NCBI RefSeq assembly: GCF_027853965.1
Contig: NZ_JAQGLB010000007.1
Location: 248,001-312,000 of the forward strand
DNA from: Saccharopolyspora indica
GTDB taxonomy: Bacteria; Actinomycetota; Actinomycetes; Mycobacteriales; Pseudonocardiaceae
Reading direction: 5' to 3'
DNA: 64,000 bases
Both the position numbers and the translations under genes were made by a program. Under the pieces are notes generated by a model that was given only the letters and a program-made list of their open reading frames with translations, did no database searches and was not told where the DNA came from. Positions 7,489-16,569 of the stretch are shown piece after piece; the first letter of the stretch is position 1; every line of letters starts with the position of its first letter.

Positions 7489-8646
7489 CTACTTGCTCGG
7501 GCTGAGCGGTACTTCCCAGGTGACTGTGGTTCCGCTGTCGGGGGATGAGGTCAGGACGCAGCGGCCTCCTGCTGCGACTGCTCGTTCTTCGAGGTTTCGC
7601 AGGCCTCGCTTGCTCACGTCGCGGGGGATTCCGCAGCCGTCGTCGACCACCTGCAGGAGGAGTCCGGCCGTCGAGCGGCGGACCCGGACCAGCACCGCCT
7701 TCGCCCCGGCATGCCTGACCACGTTGGACAGCGCTTCGCGCAGGGCGGCGCGGGCGTGGTCGGCGACCTGGACCGGCACGTCCGACAGGTCGCCCTCGAT
7801 CTCCAGCCGCGGCGGGCGGCCCAGCAGCTCGCCGGCGATCTGCACCTCGGAGCGCATCGAGTCGTCCAGCGCGGGCGCCTGGTCGGGTGTTTCCGGGTCG
7901 GCCGAGCGCAGCGTGCGGGCGGTGGCCCGGACCTCGGCGATCGCCTGGTCGATCTGCTCCATGGTCTCCGCCAGCCGGGAGGCGTCGGCGGGCGCGAGCT
8001 GCCCGGACAGCCGCCGCTCCAGCACCTCCAACTGCACTCCGGTGGCGTAGAGCCGCTGCACGATCACGTCGTGCAGATCGCGGGCGATGCGCTCGCGCTC
8101 CTGGTACACCGCGATCCGCTGCCGCGCGGTGGAGCCCTCGGCGAGCACCAGCGCCAGCCCGGCCTGCGCGGCGAACGAGGTCAGCACGTCAACCGCGACC
8201 CGCGTGAACGTGCTCGCGCCGCGCCTGCGGTACACCGCCAGCGCGCCCAGCCGGCGCTCGCGGGTGCCGAACGGAGCGACCGCGAACGGGCCGTAGACCC
8301 GCAGCGCAGCCGGGACGTACGGGGCCGTCAGCGGGTCGTCGATGAGGTCGTCGACGACGACCGGGACACCGCTGCGGGCGACGCGCGCGGCGGCGGACCG
8401 CGAGGACAGGACGGTGCCGACCGGGTCGCCGAGCGGGCCGGTCGCGGATGGCGCGCCGTAGGCCGCTTCGACGGTCAGGCGGCCGTCGTCGGCGCGGACG
8501 GTGACGACGCCGAGGTCGGCCTCGGCGAGTTCGGCTGCGCGGCGGACGACCAGCGGCAGCACCGCGTCGGGATCTTCCGCGGACAGCGCCACGCGGGTGA
8601 TCTCGGTCGATGCCGCCAGCATTCGCCGGGCGAGGGAGGAATCCAT
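7489..8646 (-). CDS. GAF-domain sensor histidine kinase (NarL partner, DevS-like)
   Basis: 385 residues from ATG 8646; a GTG three codons upstream is also possible. A GAF domain covers about 20-170, then the HisKA_3 dimerisation helix with ERERIARDLHDVIVQRLYAT (phospho-accepting His192) and a C-terminal ATPase domain with NVVRHAGAKAV and DDGCGIP. There is no membrane segment, so this is a soluble sensor. The DLHDVIVQRLYATGVQL segment resembles DevS/DosT kinases, but they carry two GAF domains and a haem; only one is present here, so the signal is unknown. It is encoded tail to tail with the regulator. Confidence 0.9.
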   Translation of the reverse strand: MDSSLARRMLAASTEITRVALSAEDPDAVLPLVVRRAAELAEADLGVVTVRADDGRLTVEAAYGAPSATGPLGDPVGTVLSSRSAAARVARSGVPVVVDDLIDDPLTAPYVPAALRVYGPFAVAPFGTRERRLGALAVYRRRGASTFTRVAVDVLTSFAAQAGLALVLAEGSTARQRIAVYQERERIARDLHDVIVQRLYATGVQLEVLERRLSGQLAPADASRLAETMEQIDQAIAEVRATARTLRSADPETPDQAPALDDSMRSEVQIAGELLGRPPRLEIEGDLSDVPVQVADHARAALREALSNVVRHAGAKAVLVRVRRSTAGLLLQVVDDGCGIPRDVSKRGLRNLEERAVAAGGRCVLTSSPDSGTTVTWEVPLSPSK

Positions 8647-8798
8647 GTCGTGCACGAGGCTATAGCTCCCAACCTGTCGCTGGCGCCTCCTGACGACGCA
8701 GGTCACAGGCGGTGGGCTGCGCGAGGAACACGACCCGACTTCCTACCGCGACGCGGGCGGCCGGTGCGACATCGGCTTCCGGCCAGCGGAGCTCCCGC

Positions 8799-11700
8799 TC
8801 AGCCGACGACCGCACGGCCCTGCCCGGCTTCCGCTCGGACCACTCCGTTCTCCACGCGCAGGACGACGTCGGCGCGCTCGGCTTCCGACCAGCGGTGCGT
8901 CACGTGCACCAGCGTGCGACCGCGCAGCTCGTGCGTCAGGCGCTCCAGGAGCGCCTCAGCGGTCGGGACGTCCAAGTGCGCCGTCGGCTCGTCGAGCAGC
9001 ACCAGCTCGGCGTCGGGGACCAGCAGCGCGCGGGCCAGCGCCAAGCGCTGCGCTTCGCCCCCGGACATCGCCGTGCTGCTGACCACGGTGCCCAGGCGCT
9101 CGTCCCAGTGCGGCAACCCGGCCAGCCGGAGCGCCTCGACCAGTTCGTCGTCGCTCGCTCGCGGCGCGGCCACCCGCAGGTTCTCGCGCACCGTCGTCGA
9201 CACGAGCTGCGGTTCCTGCGGGCACCAGGCGATCCGCTGCGGCACCCGGGCCTCGCCGCGCTCCTCGCGCAGGAATCCCAGCAGCAGCGCCAGGAGCGTC
9301 GACTTGCCGCCGCCGGAAGGCCCGACGATCGCCACGTGCGTCCCGACCGGCACGCGCAGGTCGACGCCGCGCAGCGCCGGTTCGGCAGCACCCGGCCAGC
9401 GCACGTCGACGTCGGCGAGCTCGATCTCGCCGTCCGTGCGCGCGCTCCGCTCCTGGACGTCGTCGGACACCGCGAGCAGCGGCTCCAGGCGGTTCTGCGC
9501 GGCGCGCAGCGAACGCCACTGCTGCGCGGCCGGTGGCAGCAGCGCGACGGCTTCGGCCACCGCGAGCGGCACGAGCCCGAGCAGCGGCGCCAGTTCGGGT
9601 GCCAGGCGGCCTTCTGACACGGCGGCCGCGCCGAGCCACGCACCACCGAGCACCGCGATGCCGATGAGCAGGGTGATCACCGCTGTCGCGGCACCCGCGC
9701 CGAAGGCTGCGCGCCGGGCTCGCGCGGCGAGCCGCGTGTCCTCCGCCGCCAGCTCAGCGCGCTGTCCGGTGTGCGCGCCGAAGGCGAGCAGTTCCGCCGC
9801 GCCGTCGAGGAGCCCCAGGACGCGGGCCGCGACCCGTCGCCGCCCCTCGGCCACGGCAGTCGTCGCGCGTCGCTCCGCCAGCACCGCCGCGAACGGGCTC
9901 GCGAAGCACGCCACGAGGAGCACGACGGCGAGCAGCACGCCGGCTTCGGGCAGCACCAGCGCCTGCACCACGACCGCCACGACCATCACGATCACGGCCA
10001 CCAGCGGCGGGAAGATCACCCTCGGCACCAGGTCGCGGACCGCGTCGACGTCGTCGACGAGGCGGGCGACGCCCTCGCCCCGGCGGAGCCCGGCGGTGCG
10101 CACCGGTCCGAGCCGCACCAGCGCGTCCCACAGCCGACGCCGCATCCGGCCGGACATCCGGAACGCCGCATCGTGCGTGACCAGCCGTTCCACGTAGCGC
10201 AGCACCGCGCGCGAGAGCGCGAAGGTGCGCACGCCGACGACCGCGACCGACAGCGTGAGGATCGGTGGTTGTTGCGAAGCGCGGGCGATCAGCCAGGCCG
10301 ACGTCGCGGCCAGCGCGAGGCCGGAGAGCAGCGACAGCGCGCCGAGGCCGGTGCCGACGAGCAGCCGCGGCGAGAGCAGGTCGCGGAGGCGACCGCGGGC
10401 AGCGGGCAGGTCGGGCGCAGCGGCCGGGGCGGTCGCGAGCGCCTCCTCGGAGCGTTCCGCGGCGGCGTCCGGCCGGTGGCTGGCGAGCACCACGGTGGCA
10501 CCGGCGTCGGCCGCGCGGCGGATCGCCGTGTTGATCTGGTGCGCCGTGGCGGTGTCGAGGTGCGCGGTGGGCTCGTCGAGCAGCAGGATCGTCGCGTCGC
10601 CGCGCAGCCGCAGCAGCGCGCGGGCCACCGCGACCCGTTGACGCTCCCCTGTGGACAGTTCGTCGGTGCGGCGGTCGCGCAGGTGCGCCGCCGCTGCCTC
10701 GGCCAGCGCTTCGCCGACGTGGGCCGAGAGGTCCGGCTGGTCGGCCGCGGCGAGGGCGAGCTCGCCCTCGACCGTGCCGCCGGAGAACGTCGGGCGCTGC
10801 GGCACCCAGGCGATGCGGCGGCGCCACTCCGCCGGTGCGAACTCCGCGATGTCCACGCCGTCGCAGGTGATCGTGCCGCTCGCCGGTTCGGCGAAGCCGA
10901 GCAGCACCGCCATCGCGGTGGACTTGCCGCTGCCGCTGGGGCCGATGCCGTCGAAGCCCTCCAGCCGCACGATCTCGCCCGGCCGCGCGGTGAAGCTCAG
11001 CCCGTCCGGCGCGAACCCGTCCCGCCGCCGCACCCGGAGCCCGGTGACGCGCAGCTCTCCGGAGAGCGGGTGGCCGGAGCCCGGCCGGTGGTCGCCATCG
11101 CCGCTCACGATCTCGTCGACCCGGCGGACGGCCTCCACGCCGTCCTCGCTGGCGTGGTGCGCGGCGCCCGCGGCGCGCAGCGGGAGGTAGCACTCCGGGG
11201 CCAGGACCAGCACCAGCAGGCCGGTGGCCAGGTCGAAGTCGCCGGAGACCAGGCGCAGGCCGATGCCCACCGCCACCATCGCCACCGACAGCGACGAGAG
11301 CAGCTCCAGCACCAGCGCGGACAGGAACGCGACGCGCAGCGTGGCGACCGTGGTGCGGCGGTGCGAGTCGCTGACCCGGCCGACCACCTCGCCCTGGGCC
11401 CGCGCGCGGCCGAACGCGGTGAGCACCGGCAGCGCGCGGATCAGCTCCAGCAGCTGCCCGGACAGCCGCTGGACGGCGTCGGCCGCCCGCGAGGTGCGCT
11501 GCTCGGTGTACTTGCCGACCAGCCAGGCGAACAGCGGGATGAGCGGCACGGTGATCACGATGACCAGCGCGGAGACCCAGTCCGACCACAGGATCCAGGC
11601 GCCCACCAGCGGCGGCACCACGGCCGCCGTCACCAGCGCGGGCAGGTACTTGGTGAAGTAGGCGTCGAGCGCGTCGAGGCCCTTGGTGGCCAGCGCGGTC

Positions 11701-12047
11701 AGCTCGGCCGGGCCGCGCCGCTGGATCCACTCCGGGCCGCGGCGCAGCGCGGAATCCAGCAGCAGGCCGCGCAGCTCCTCCTTCGCGCCCGCCGCGGCGC
11801 GGGCCGACACCGACTCGGTCGCCCACGCCAGCGCGGCGCGCGCGACCACGGCACCGGCCAGCACGATCAGGTGGTCGCCGATCTCGCCCGGCCCGGCGCC
11901 GCGCGTCACCACCGCCGCTAGCGCGCTGCCCAGCGCCCAGGCCTGCACGATCAGCGCGACCGCGTTGCCGACCGACAGCAGCCCGGCGACCACGAGCGCC
12001 CGGCGAGCCGACGCCGACAACCGCGGCAGCGCACCCAGCGGACCCAT
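8799..12047 (-). CDS. cydDC: Fused CydD-CydC ABC exporter for cytochrome bd assembly
   Basis: 1082 residues: two complete half-transporters in one chain. Each has about six membrane helices and an ATPase domain: Walker A GPSGSGKST near 370 and GPSGGGKST near 910; signatures LSTGERQR and MSGGEAQR; both Walker B regions end LLLDEPTAHLD. CydDC exports thiols/haem-related reductant needed for bd oxidase maturation. In the first ATPase domain extra residues (LEGFDGIGPSG) precede the P-loop. ATG 12047 has GAGGAG at good spacing; GTG 12050 is the alternative. It follows cydB, separated by 177 bases holding a hairpin, so its expression may be partly uncoupled from cydAB. Confidence 0.93.
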   Translation of the reverse strand: MGPLGALPRLSASARRALVVAGLLSVGNAVALIVQAWALGSALAAVVTRGAGPGEIGDHLIVLAGAVVARAALAWATESVSARAAAGAKEELRGLLLDSALRRGPEWIQRRGPAELTALATKGLDALDAYFTKYLPALVTAAVVPPLVGAWILWSDWVSALVIVITVPLIPLFAWLVGKYTEQRTSRAADAVQRLSGQLLELIRALPVLTAFGRARAQGEVVGRVSDSHRRTTVATLRVAFLSALVLELLSSLSVAMVAVGIGLRLVSGDFDLATGLLVLVLAPECYLPLRAAGAAHHASEDGVEAVRRVDEIVSGDGDHRPGSGHPLSGELRVTGLRVRRRDGFAPDGLSFTARPGEIVRLEGFDGIGPSGSGKSTAMAVLLGFAEPASGTITCDGVDIAEFAPAEWRRRIAWVPQRPTFSGGTVEGELALAAADQPDLSAHVGEALAEAAAAHLRDRRTDELSTGERQRVAVARALLRLRGDATILLLDEPTAHLDTATAHQINTAIRRAADAGATVVLASHRPDAAAERSEEALATAPAAAPDLPAARGRLRDLLSPRLLVGTGLGALSLLSGLALAATSAWLIARASQQPPILTLSVAVVGVRTFALSRAVLRYVERLVTHDAAFRMSGRMRRRLWDALVRLGPVRTAGLRRGEGVARLVDDVDAVRDLVPRVIFPPLVAVIVMVVAVVVQALVLPEAGVLLAVVLLVACFASPFAAVLAERRATTAVAEGRRRVAARVLGLLDGAAELLAFGAHTGQRAELAAEDTRLAARARRAAFGAGAATAVITLLIGIAVLGGAWLGAAAVSEGRLAPELAPLLGLVPLAVAEAVALLPPAAQQWRSLRAAQNRLEPLLAVSDDVQERSARTDGEIELADVDVRWPGAAEPALRGVDLRVPVGTHVAIVGPSGGGKSTLLALLLGFLREERGEARVPQRIAWCPQEPQLVSTTVRENLRVAAPRASDDELVEALRLAGLPHWDERLGTVVSSTAMSGGEAQRLALARALLVPDAELVLLDEPTAHLDVPTAEALLERLTHELRGRTLVHVTHRWSEAERADVVLRVENGVVRAEAGQGRAVVG

Positions 12048-12165
12048 CACTCGCTCCTCACCAATCGTCCTGCGACCTCCGCCTCACAGTGTCGAGGCGA
12101 CCGGCGATTCCGCGGTGCTCGACATACCGCGGCGTGTCCGGCGCCCGACACGCCGAGAACCCCGC

Positions 12166-12209
12166 GCGATTTCAATGGAAATCGGACGTCTGATTTCCAT
12201 TGAAATCGC
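12166..12209. terminator. Large hairpin between cydB and cydDC
   Basis: Arms of 18 bases, GCGATTTCAATGGAAATC and its complement, flank an 8-base loop (GGACGTCT). Each arm is itself close to palindromic. There is no T-run. A related hairpin with the same GATTTCAA...GGA pattern and a similar loop occurs at 37313-37349. It probably terminates or attenuates transcription from cydAB. Confidence 0.6.
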
Positions 12210-12227
12210 ATCGAGCGGCGGGCGGCG

Positions 12228-13241
12228 TCATGCGGACGGCGCGTGCACCGGCGGGATGTGCTTGGTGCCGATGCGCTTGCGGAACACCCAGTACGTCCAG
12301 CCCTGGTAGATCAGCACCGCCGGAGTGCCGAAGGCCGCGACCCAGGTGACCACCGTCAGCGTGTACGGGCTGGACGCGGTGTCCGCGATCGACAGCGAAT
12401 TCGCGGCGTCCAAAGTGGACGGAATCACGTTCGGCCACAGCGCGCCGAACAGCGTGATCACCACGCTGGCCAGCGCCACGCCCTGCAGCACGAACGCCTG
12501 GCCGTCGCGCCACCGGTACAGCCGGGCGAGCCCGGCCAGCGCCGCCACCAGCGCGATCACCAGCGGCACCCACGTCCACGCGGAGCCCTCGGTGAACTGC
12601 GCGATGAACAGCAGCGCGATCACCGGCAGCAGCAGCGGCACGCCCATCCGCAGCGCGAACCGCCGGGCCCGCTCGCGGATCTCGCCCTCGGTCTTCAGCG
12701 ACAGGAACACCGCGCCGTGCAGCAGCGAGAACCCGCACACCGCCAGCGCGCCGACGACGCTCGGCACGCTGAAGATCGTCCACCAGCCGCCGACCCGGTC
12801 ACCGTGCTCGTCCAGCGGCAGCCCGAAGACGTTGGCCGACAGCACCAAGCCCACCACCAGCGGCGCGATCCAGGAGGCGAGCACGATCACCCGGTCCCAG
12901 TTGCGCCGCCACCGGTGGCTGTCCACCTTGCCGCGGTACTCGAACGCCACGCCGCGCCCGATCAGCACCAGCAGCAGCACCAGCAGCGGCAGATAAGCGG
13001 TGCTGAACAGCGAGGCGTACCAGCCGGGGAAGGCCGCGAACATGGCGCCACCGGCGACGATCAGCCACACCTCGTTGCCGTCCCACACCGGGCCGATCGT
13101 GTTGATCAGCACCCGCCGCTCGACGTCCTTGCGGCCGAGGATCGGCAGCAGCATGCCGACGCCGAAGTCGAAGCCCTCCAGGAACAGGTAGCCCAGCCAC
13201 AGCAGGGCGATCACGCAGAACCAGAAGGTGGGCAGATCCAT
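12228..13241 (-). CDS. cydB: Cytochrome bd oxidase subunit II
   Basis: 337 residues starting MDLPTFWFCVIALLWLGYLF and continuing LEGFDFGVGMLLP, the CydB signature, with conserved GPVWDGNEVWLIVAGGAMFAAFP in the second and third helices and eight to nine membrane segments in all. It forms the bd quinol:O2 oxidoreductase with CydA, supporting respiration at low oxygen. It starts 20 bases after the cydA stop on the same strand. Confidence 0.96.
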   Translation of the reverse strand: MDLPTFWFCVIALLWLGYLFLEGFDFGVGMLLPILGRKDVERRVLINTIGPVWDGNEVWLIVAGGAMFAAFPGWYASLFSTAYLPLLVLLLVLIGRGVAFEYRGKVDSHRWRRNWDRVIVLASWIAPLVVGLVLSANVFGLPLDEHGDRVGGWWTIFSVPSVVGALAVCGFSLLHGAVFLSLKTEGEIRERARRFALRMGVPLLLPVIALLFIAQFTEGSAWTWVPLVIALVAALAGLARLYRWRDGQAFVLQGVALASVVITLFGALWPNVIPSTLDAANSLSIADTASSPYTLTVVTWVAAFGTPAVLIYQGWTYWVFRKRIGTKHIPPVHAPSA

Positions 13242-13261
13242 CGCTCGTCCTCTTCAACTCG

Positions 13262-14761
13262 TCAGTACGCGAAGGACAGGGCTTCGTCGGCTTCTTCGCC
13301 CTCGGGCGGCTTAGGCGGCAGCACCGCGTCGAACCCGCCGCGCACGTAGCGCACCATCAGGAAGATCTCCACGATCGCCAGCACGCCGTACAGCGCGGTC
13401 AGCGCGATCACCGAGGTCAGCATCTCGCCGGGCGTCACCCCGGCGGAGACCGCCTGCGCGGTGTACATCCACACGCCGTCGATGCCGGAGGGATCGGGGT
13501 TGGGCGCCACCACGAAGGGCTGGCGGCCCATCTCGGTGAACACCCAGCCGGCGATGTTCCCGGCGAACGGGAGGCCGATCGCCGCCACGGCCAGCGGCGC
13601 CCACCAGCGGCCCTTGGGGAACTTCTGCTTGCGGGTCAGCCACAGCACCGCCACCGCGCCGAGCGCCGCCAGACCGCCGAAGCCGATCATGAACCGGAAG
13701 CCCCAGTAGGTCACCGGCAGGTTCGGCGTGTAGTCGATGGGCTGCCCGGCGAACTGGCCCAGCCGCGGATCGTCCGGGTAGTGCGTGCCGTACTTCGCCT
13801 GGTACTCCGGGATGAGCGCCTGGACGCCCTTGACCTCGCTGGTGAAGTCGCCGTTGGCCAGGTAGGACAGGATGTAGGGCACGGTGATGCTCTTGACGTT
13901 CTCGCAGTCCGGGCGGGCCACGTCGCCGACCGCGAAGATCGAGAAGCTGGCCGGTGCCTCGCTGTGGCACAGCGCCTCCGCGGAGGCCATCTTCATCGGC
14001 TGCTGCTGGAACATCAGCTTGCCCTGGATGTCGCCCGAGATCGCCAGCCCGGCGAAGGCGATCACCGCGACCCAGGCGCCCAGCCGCAGCGAGCCGTGCC
14101 AGGCCTTGCGGTCCTCGTCGTCGACGGCGGACTTGCGGTGGTGGCGGGCGATCTGCCAGGCCGCGATGCCGATCAGGAACGACCCGGCGACCGCGAAGCA
14201 GCCGAAGACGGTGTGCGGGAACGCGGCGAGCACGGTGTTGTTGCCCAGCACCGCCCAGATCGAGTTCAGCCGCGGCCTGCCGTCCACCAGCTCCACGCCG
14301 ACCGGGTGCTGCATCCAGGAGTTGGCGGCCAGGATGAAGTACGCGGACAGCACCGTGGCCAGCGAGAACGCCCACGCGCACGCCAGGTGCACGCCCTTGG
14401 ACAGCTTGTCCCAGCCGAAGATCCACAGGCCGAGGAAGGTCGACTCGACGAAGAACGCGAGCAGCCCCTCCATCGCCAGCGGCGCGCCGAAGACATCGCC
14501 GACGAAGCGCGAGTAGGCGCTCCAGGCCATGCCGAACTGGAACTCCTGGACGATGCCGGTGACCACGCCCATGGCGAAGTTGATCAGCATCAACTTGCCC
14601 CAGAACTTGGTCATCTTGAGGTAGCGGTACTTGCCGGTGCGGTACCAGGCGGTCTGCATCCCGGCGACCAGCACCGCGAGCCCGATGGTCAGCGGCACCA
14701 TCAGGAAGTGGTAGACGGTCGTGATCCCGAACTGCCATCGGGCGATGTCGAGCAGATCCAC
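13262..14761 (-). CDS. cydA: Cytochrome bd oxidase subunit I
   Basis: 499 residues from GTG 14761, giving VDLLDIARWQFGITTVYHF, with His18 as the expected haem ligand. Other family marks are GMAWSAYSRFVGDVFGAPLA, FVESTFLGLWIFGWDKLS, the short Q-loop between helices, and TEMGRQPFVV near 390. It contains haems b558, b595 and d and oxidises quinol while reducing O2 to water. The frame extends upstream to 15115, but that part has no CydA similarity. It leads the cydA-cydB(-cydDC) group. Confidence 0.95.
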   Translation of the reverse strand: MDLLDIARWQFGITTVYHFLMVPLTIGLAVLVAGMQTAWYRTGKYRYLKMTKFWGKLMLINFAMGVVTGIVQEFQFGMAWSAYSRFVGDVFGAPLAMEGLLAFFVESTFLGLWIFGWDKLSKGVHLACAWAFSLATVLSAYFILAANSWMQHPVGVELVDGRPRLNSIWAVLGNNTVLAAFPHTVFGCFAVAGSFLIGIAAWQIARHHRKSAVDDEDRKAWHGSLRLGAWVAVIAFAGLAISGDIQGKLMFQQQPMKMASAEALCHSEAPASFSIFAVGDVARPDCENVKSITVPYILSYLANGDFTSEVKGVQALIPEYQAKYGTHYPDDPRLGQFAGQPIDYTPNLPVTYWGFRFMIGFGGLAALGAVAVLWLTRKQKFPKGRWWAPLAVAAIGLPFAGNIAGWVFTEMGRQPFVVAPNPDPSGIDGVWMYTAQAVSAGVTPGEMLTSVIALTALYGVLAIVEIFLMVRYVRGGFDAVLPPKPPEGEEADEALSFAY

Positions 14762-14801
14762 GGGTCCACTCTGGCCACCCCGGGGAGAAATCCGCAGAGG
14801 C

Positions 14802-14854
14802 AAGGGCCCTTTATCGCCCGGACGAGGGTCCTGCGGCGGACAGGACCTTGGTCC
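14802..14854. promoter_or_regulatory. Inverted repeats in the cydA upstream region
   Basis: The cydA leader/promoter region holds AAGGGCCCTT (14802-14811), GGTCCTG...CAGGACC (14827-14847) and an overlapping GGACC-TT-GGTCC (14843-14854). The last, with its flanking bases, matches 11 of the 14 core positions I recall for the DevR/DosR box (GGGACTWWAGTCCC). With a DevR-like regulator 7 kb away and bd oxidase downstream, a low-oxygen operator is a reasonable guess but unproven. Confidence 0.3.
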
Positions 14855-14992
14855 CATCGACGCAACGCATTCATCCTCACCGGTCGGATTACTTCTTACC
14901 AGCCGCATCGGGTGACGGGAAAGATGTTCTGGCGAAAACCGGATCAGCGCGCGGTGCGTACTACCCGGTGGGACCAACGGAGAGGATCTGCC

Positions 14993-15202
14993 ATGCGGAC
15001 ACCGATACTCGCCGCCGTCGGCGTGCTCGCCGCCGTGGTCGCGCTGCTGACGAGATCGCGCCGCCGGAGGAGCGCACCGCCGCAGCGCGGGCTGCGCGCG
15101 CTGCCGGGCGGGCACCGCCGCACGGCGCGGCGATTAGCGCGCACCGACATCGTCGTGGTCGCCGAACCCGGTGGTCAGGCGCCCGAGCGGCGGTGCGGAT
15201 GA
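14993..15202 (+). CDS. Small single-pass membrane protein, unknown
   Basis: 69 residues from an ATG preceded by GGAGAGG at correct spacing. Residues 4-20 (PILAAVGVLAAVVALLT) form one membrane helix, followed by RSRRRR and a basic, Arg-rich tail. I do not recognise a family. It is divergent from cydA and 41 bases upstream of the ECF sigma gene on the same strand. The good ribosome site and clean topology favour a real gene, but its small size leaves doubt. Confidence 0.5.
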   Translation: MRTPILAAVGVLAAVVALLTRSRRRRSAPPQRGLRALPGGHRRTARRLARTDIVVVAEPGGQAPERRCG

Positions 15203-15210
15203 GCGCCGAA

Positions 15211-15236
15211 AACCGTTTCACGTTCTGCTGCGTCTG
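15211..15236 (+). promoter_or_regulatory. ECF-type promoter of the sigma factor gene
   Basis: AACC at 15211-15214 and CGTC at 15231-15234 are separated by 16 bases, the classic spacing for ECF sigma promoters (AAC / CGTC). Seven bases follow CGTCTG before the GTG at 15244, so the transcript would be leaderless. It suggests autoregulation by the sigma factor it precedes. Confidence 0.5.
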
Positions 15237-15243
15237 ACCAGAC

Positions 15244-15780
15244 GTGCGGGAGGAACAGAGCGACGAGGAGCTGCTGCGGGCCGTGGCCCGCGGCGACCGG
15301 GCCGCGTTCGACGCGCTCTACCAGCGCAACGCCGGGTGGCTCGCCGCGCGGCTGCGGCGCCGCTGCGACGACCCCGGGCTGGCCGCCGAGGTGCTGCAGG
15401 ACTGCTTCCTGCTGGCGTGGCGCTCAGCGCGGTCGTTCGATCCGCAGGGCAACGCCGCCGCCTGGCTGTGGACCATCGCGTCCCGGCGGCTGATCGACGC
15501 GCACCGCCGCCGCGGCGCCCGCGTCCGGTCGGCAGGCGAACCGGCCGAGTCGGCGCTCGTCGCGGACTCGGCCGAGGCCGAGGTGATGGACCGGACCCTC
15601 GCCCCGGAACTGGCCGAGGCGATCCGGCTGCTGTCCCCGGAGCTGCGCGCGGTCCTGCAGGCCACCGCGCTCGACGGGCGCACGGTCCGGGAGACCTCGG
15701 CGCTGCTCGGCATACCCGAGGGCACGGTCAAGACCCGAATGCGCAAAGCGCGCCGCATGCTGAAGGAGGCACTCGCATGA
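15244..15780 (+). CDS. ECF RNA polymerase sigma factor
   Basis: 178 residues with region 2 (DEELLRAVARGDRAAFDALY ... QDCFLLAWRSARSFDP) in the first half and region 4 (LLGIPEGTVKTRMRKARRML) at the C-terminus, joined by a short linker; no region 1 or 3. It would redirect RNA polymerase to a stress or envelope regulon. Its stop overlaps the anti-sigma start (ATGA), and a self-recognition-type promoter precedes it. The operon continues into an ABC exporter, the likely output. Confidence 0.93.
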   Translation: MREEQSDEELLRAVARGDRAAFDALYQRNAGWLAARLRRRCDDPGLAAEVLQDCFLLAWRSARSFDPQGNAAAWLWTIASRRLIDAHRRRGARVRSAGEPAESALVADSAEAEVMDRTLAPELAEAIRLLSPELRAVLQATALDGRTVRETSALLGIPEGTVKTRMRKARRMLKEALA

Positions 15781-16568
15781 CGCACTTCTCCGCGTCCGCC
15801 CTGCGTGCCTACGCCGCCGGCCGAGCCGACGAAGCCGACGAGATCGAGGACCACGCGCTCGGCTGCGCTCCGTGCAGGCAGCTGATCAACGAGGCGGTGG
15901 CCGACGACCCGCTGCTGGCGCAGGTGCGCGCCTCGCTCACCTCGCTGCCACCGCAGTGGCCCCGGCCCAGCCGGTGGCGGCGGATCCGGGTGCTGCTCAA
16001 CTCCGCGCCCGCCACGCGCGGCGCGTGGCTGTTCGCCGTGCTCGTGGCGCTGGCGTGCGCCATCGGGCTCGACCAGCTCGCCCCGGAAGAGGGCTGGTGG
16101 TCGCAGCACGGCTCCGCGCTGCTGCTGTTCGCGCCCGTCCTGCCGGTCCTCGGCGTCGCGCTGTGCTTCGGGCAGTTCGGCGACCCGGCTTACGAGATCA
16201 CCGCGGCCACGCCGTTCGGCGGGTTGCGGCTGGTCCTGTGGCGCACCATGTCCGTCCTGCTGACGACCGTCCCGGCCGCCGCGCTGGTCGGCGCGCTCAC
16301 CGGGCGCGCGTCGGTCACGACCTGGCTGCTGCCCTGCCTGGGGCTGACCGCTCTCACGCTGGCGCTGGGTTCGCTGTTCCGGCTGGAACTGGTCGCGGTC
16401 GGAGTCACCGTGCTCTGGTGGCTGCTCACAGGCGCGCCGCTGCTCAACGAGCAGGTCCCGGTGCTGCTCGACCGGCCGTTGCCGCTGCTGTGGTCGGCGC
16501 TGATCGCCGCCTCCGCCGCCGTGCTCTACCTGCGCCGCACCCGACTGCACTCGAACTTCGGGAGTTGA
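15777..16568 (+). CDS. Membrane anti-sigma factor with zinc-finger (HxxxCxxC) domain
   Basis: 263 residues. The N-terminus carries H26-x3-C30-x2-C33 (EDHALGCAPCRQL), the zinc-binding anti-sigma pattern. About six hydrophobic segments follow from residue 78 on, many more than the single helix of typical RsrA/RskA-type proteins, so the C-terminal half may sense membrane state or associate with the exporter. It would hold the ECF factor inactive at the membrane. The start overlaps the sigma gene by four bases, and the stop is followed one base later by the TTG of the ATPase gene. Confidence 0.85.
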   Translation: MTHFSASALRAYAAGRADEADEIEDHALGCAPCRQLINEAVADDPLLAQVRASLTSLPPQWPRPSRWRRIRVLLNSAPATRGAWLFAVLVALACAIGLDQLAPEEGWWSQHGSALLLFAPVLPVLGVALCFGQFGDPAYEITAATPFGGLRLVLWRTMSVLLTTVPAAALVGALTGRASVTTWLLPCLGLTALTLALGSLFRLELVAVGVTVLWWLLTGAPLLNEQVPVLLDRPLPLLWSALIAASAAVLYLRRTRLHSNFGS

Positions 16569-16569
16569 G

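Noticed and set aside
14762..15115. N-terminal extension of cydA
   Set aside because: Family proteins begin at the VDLLDIARWQF segment; the extension has no similarity and crosses the promoter region.
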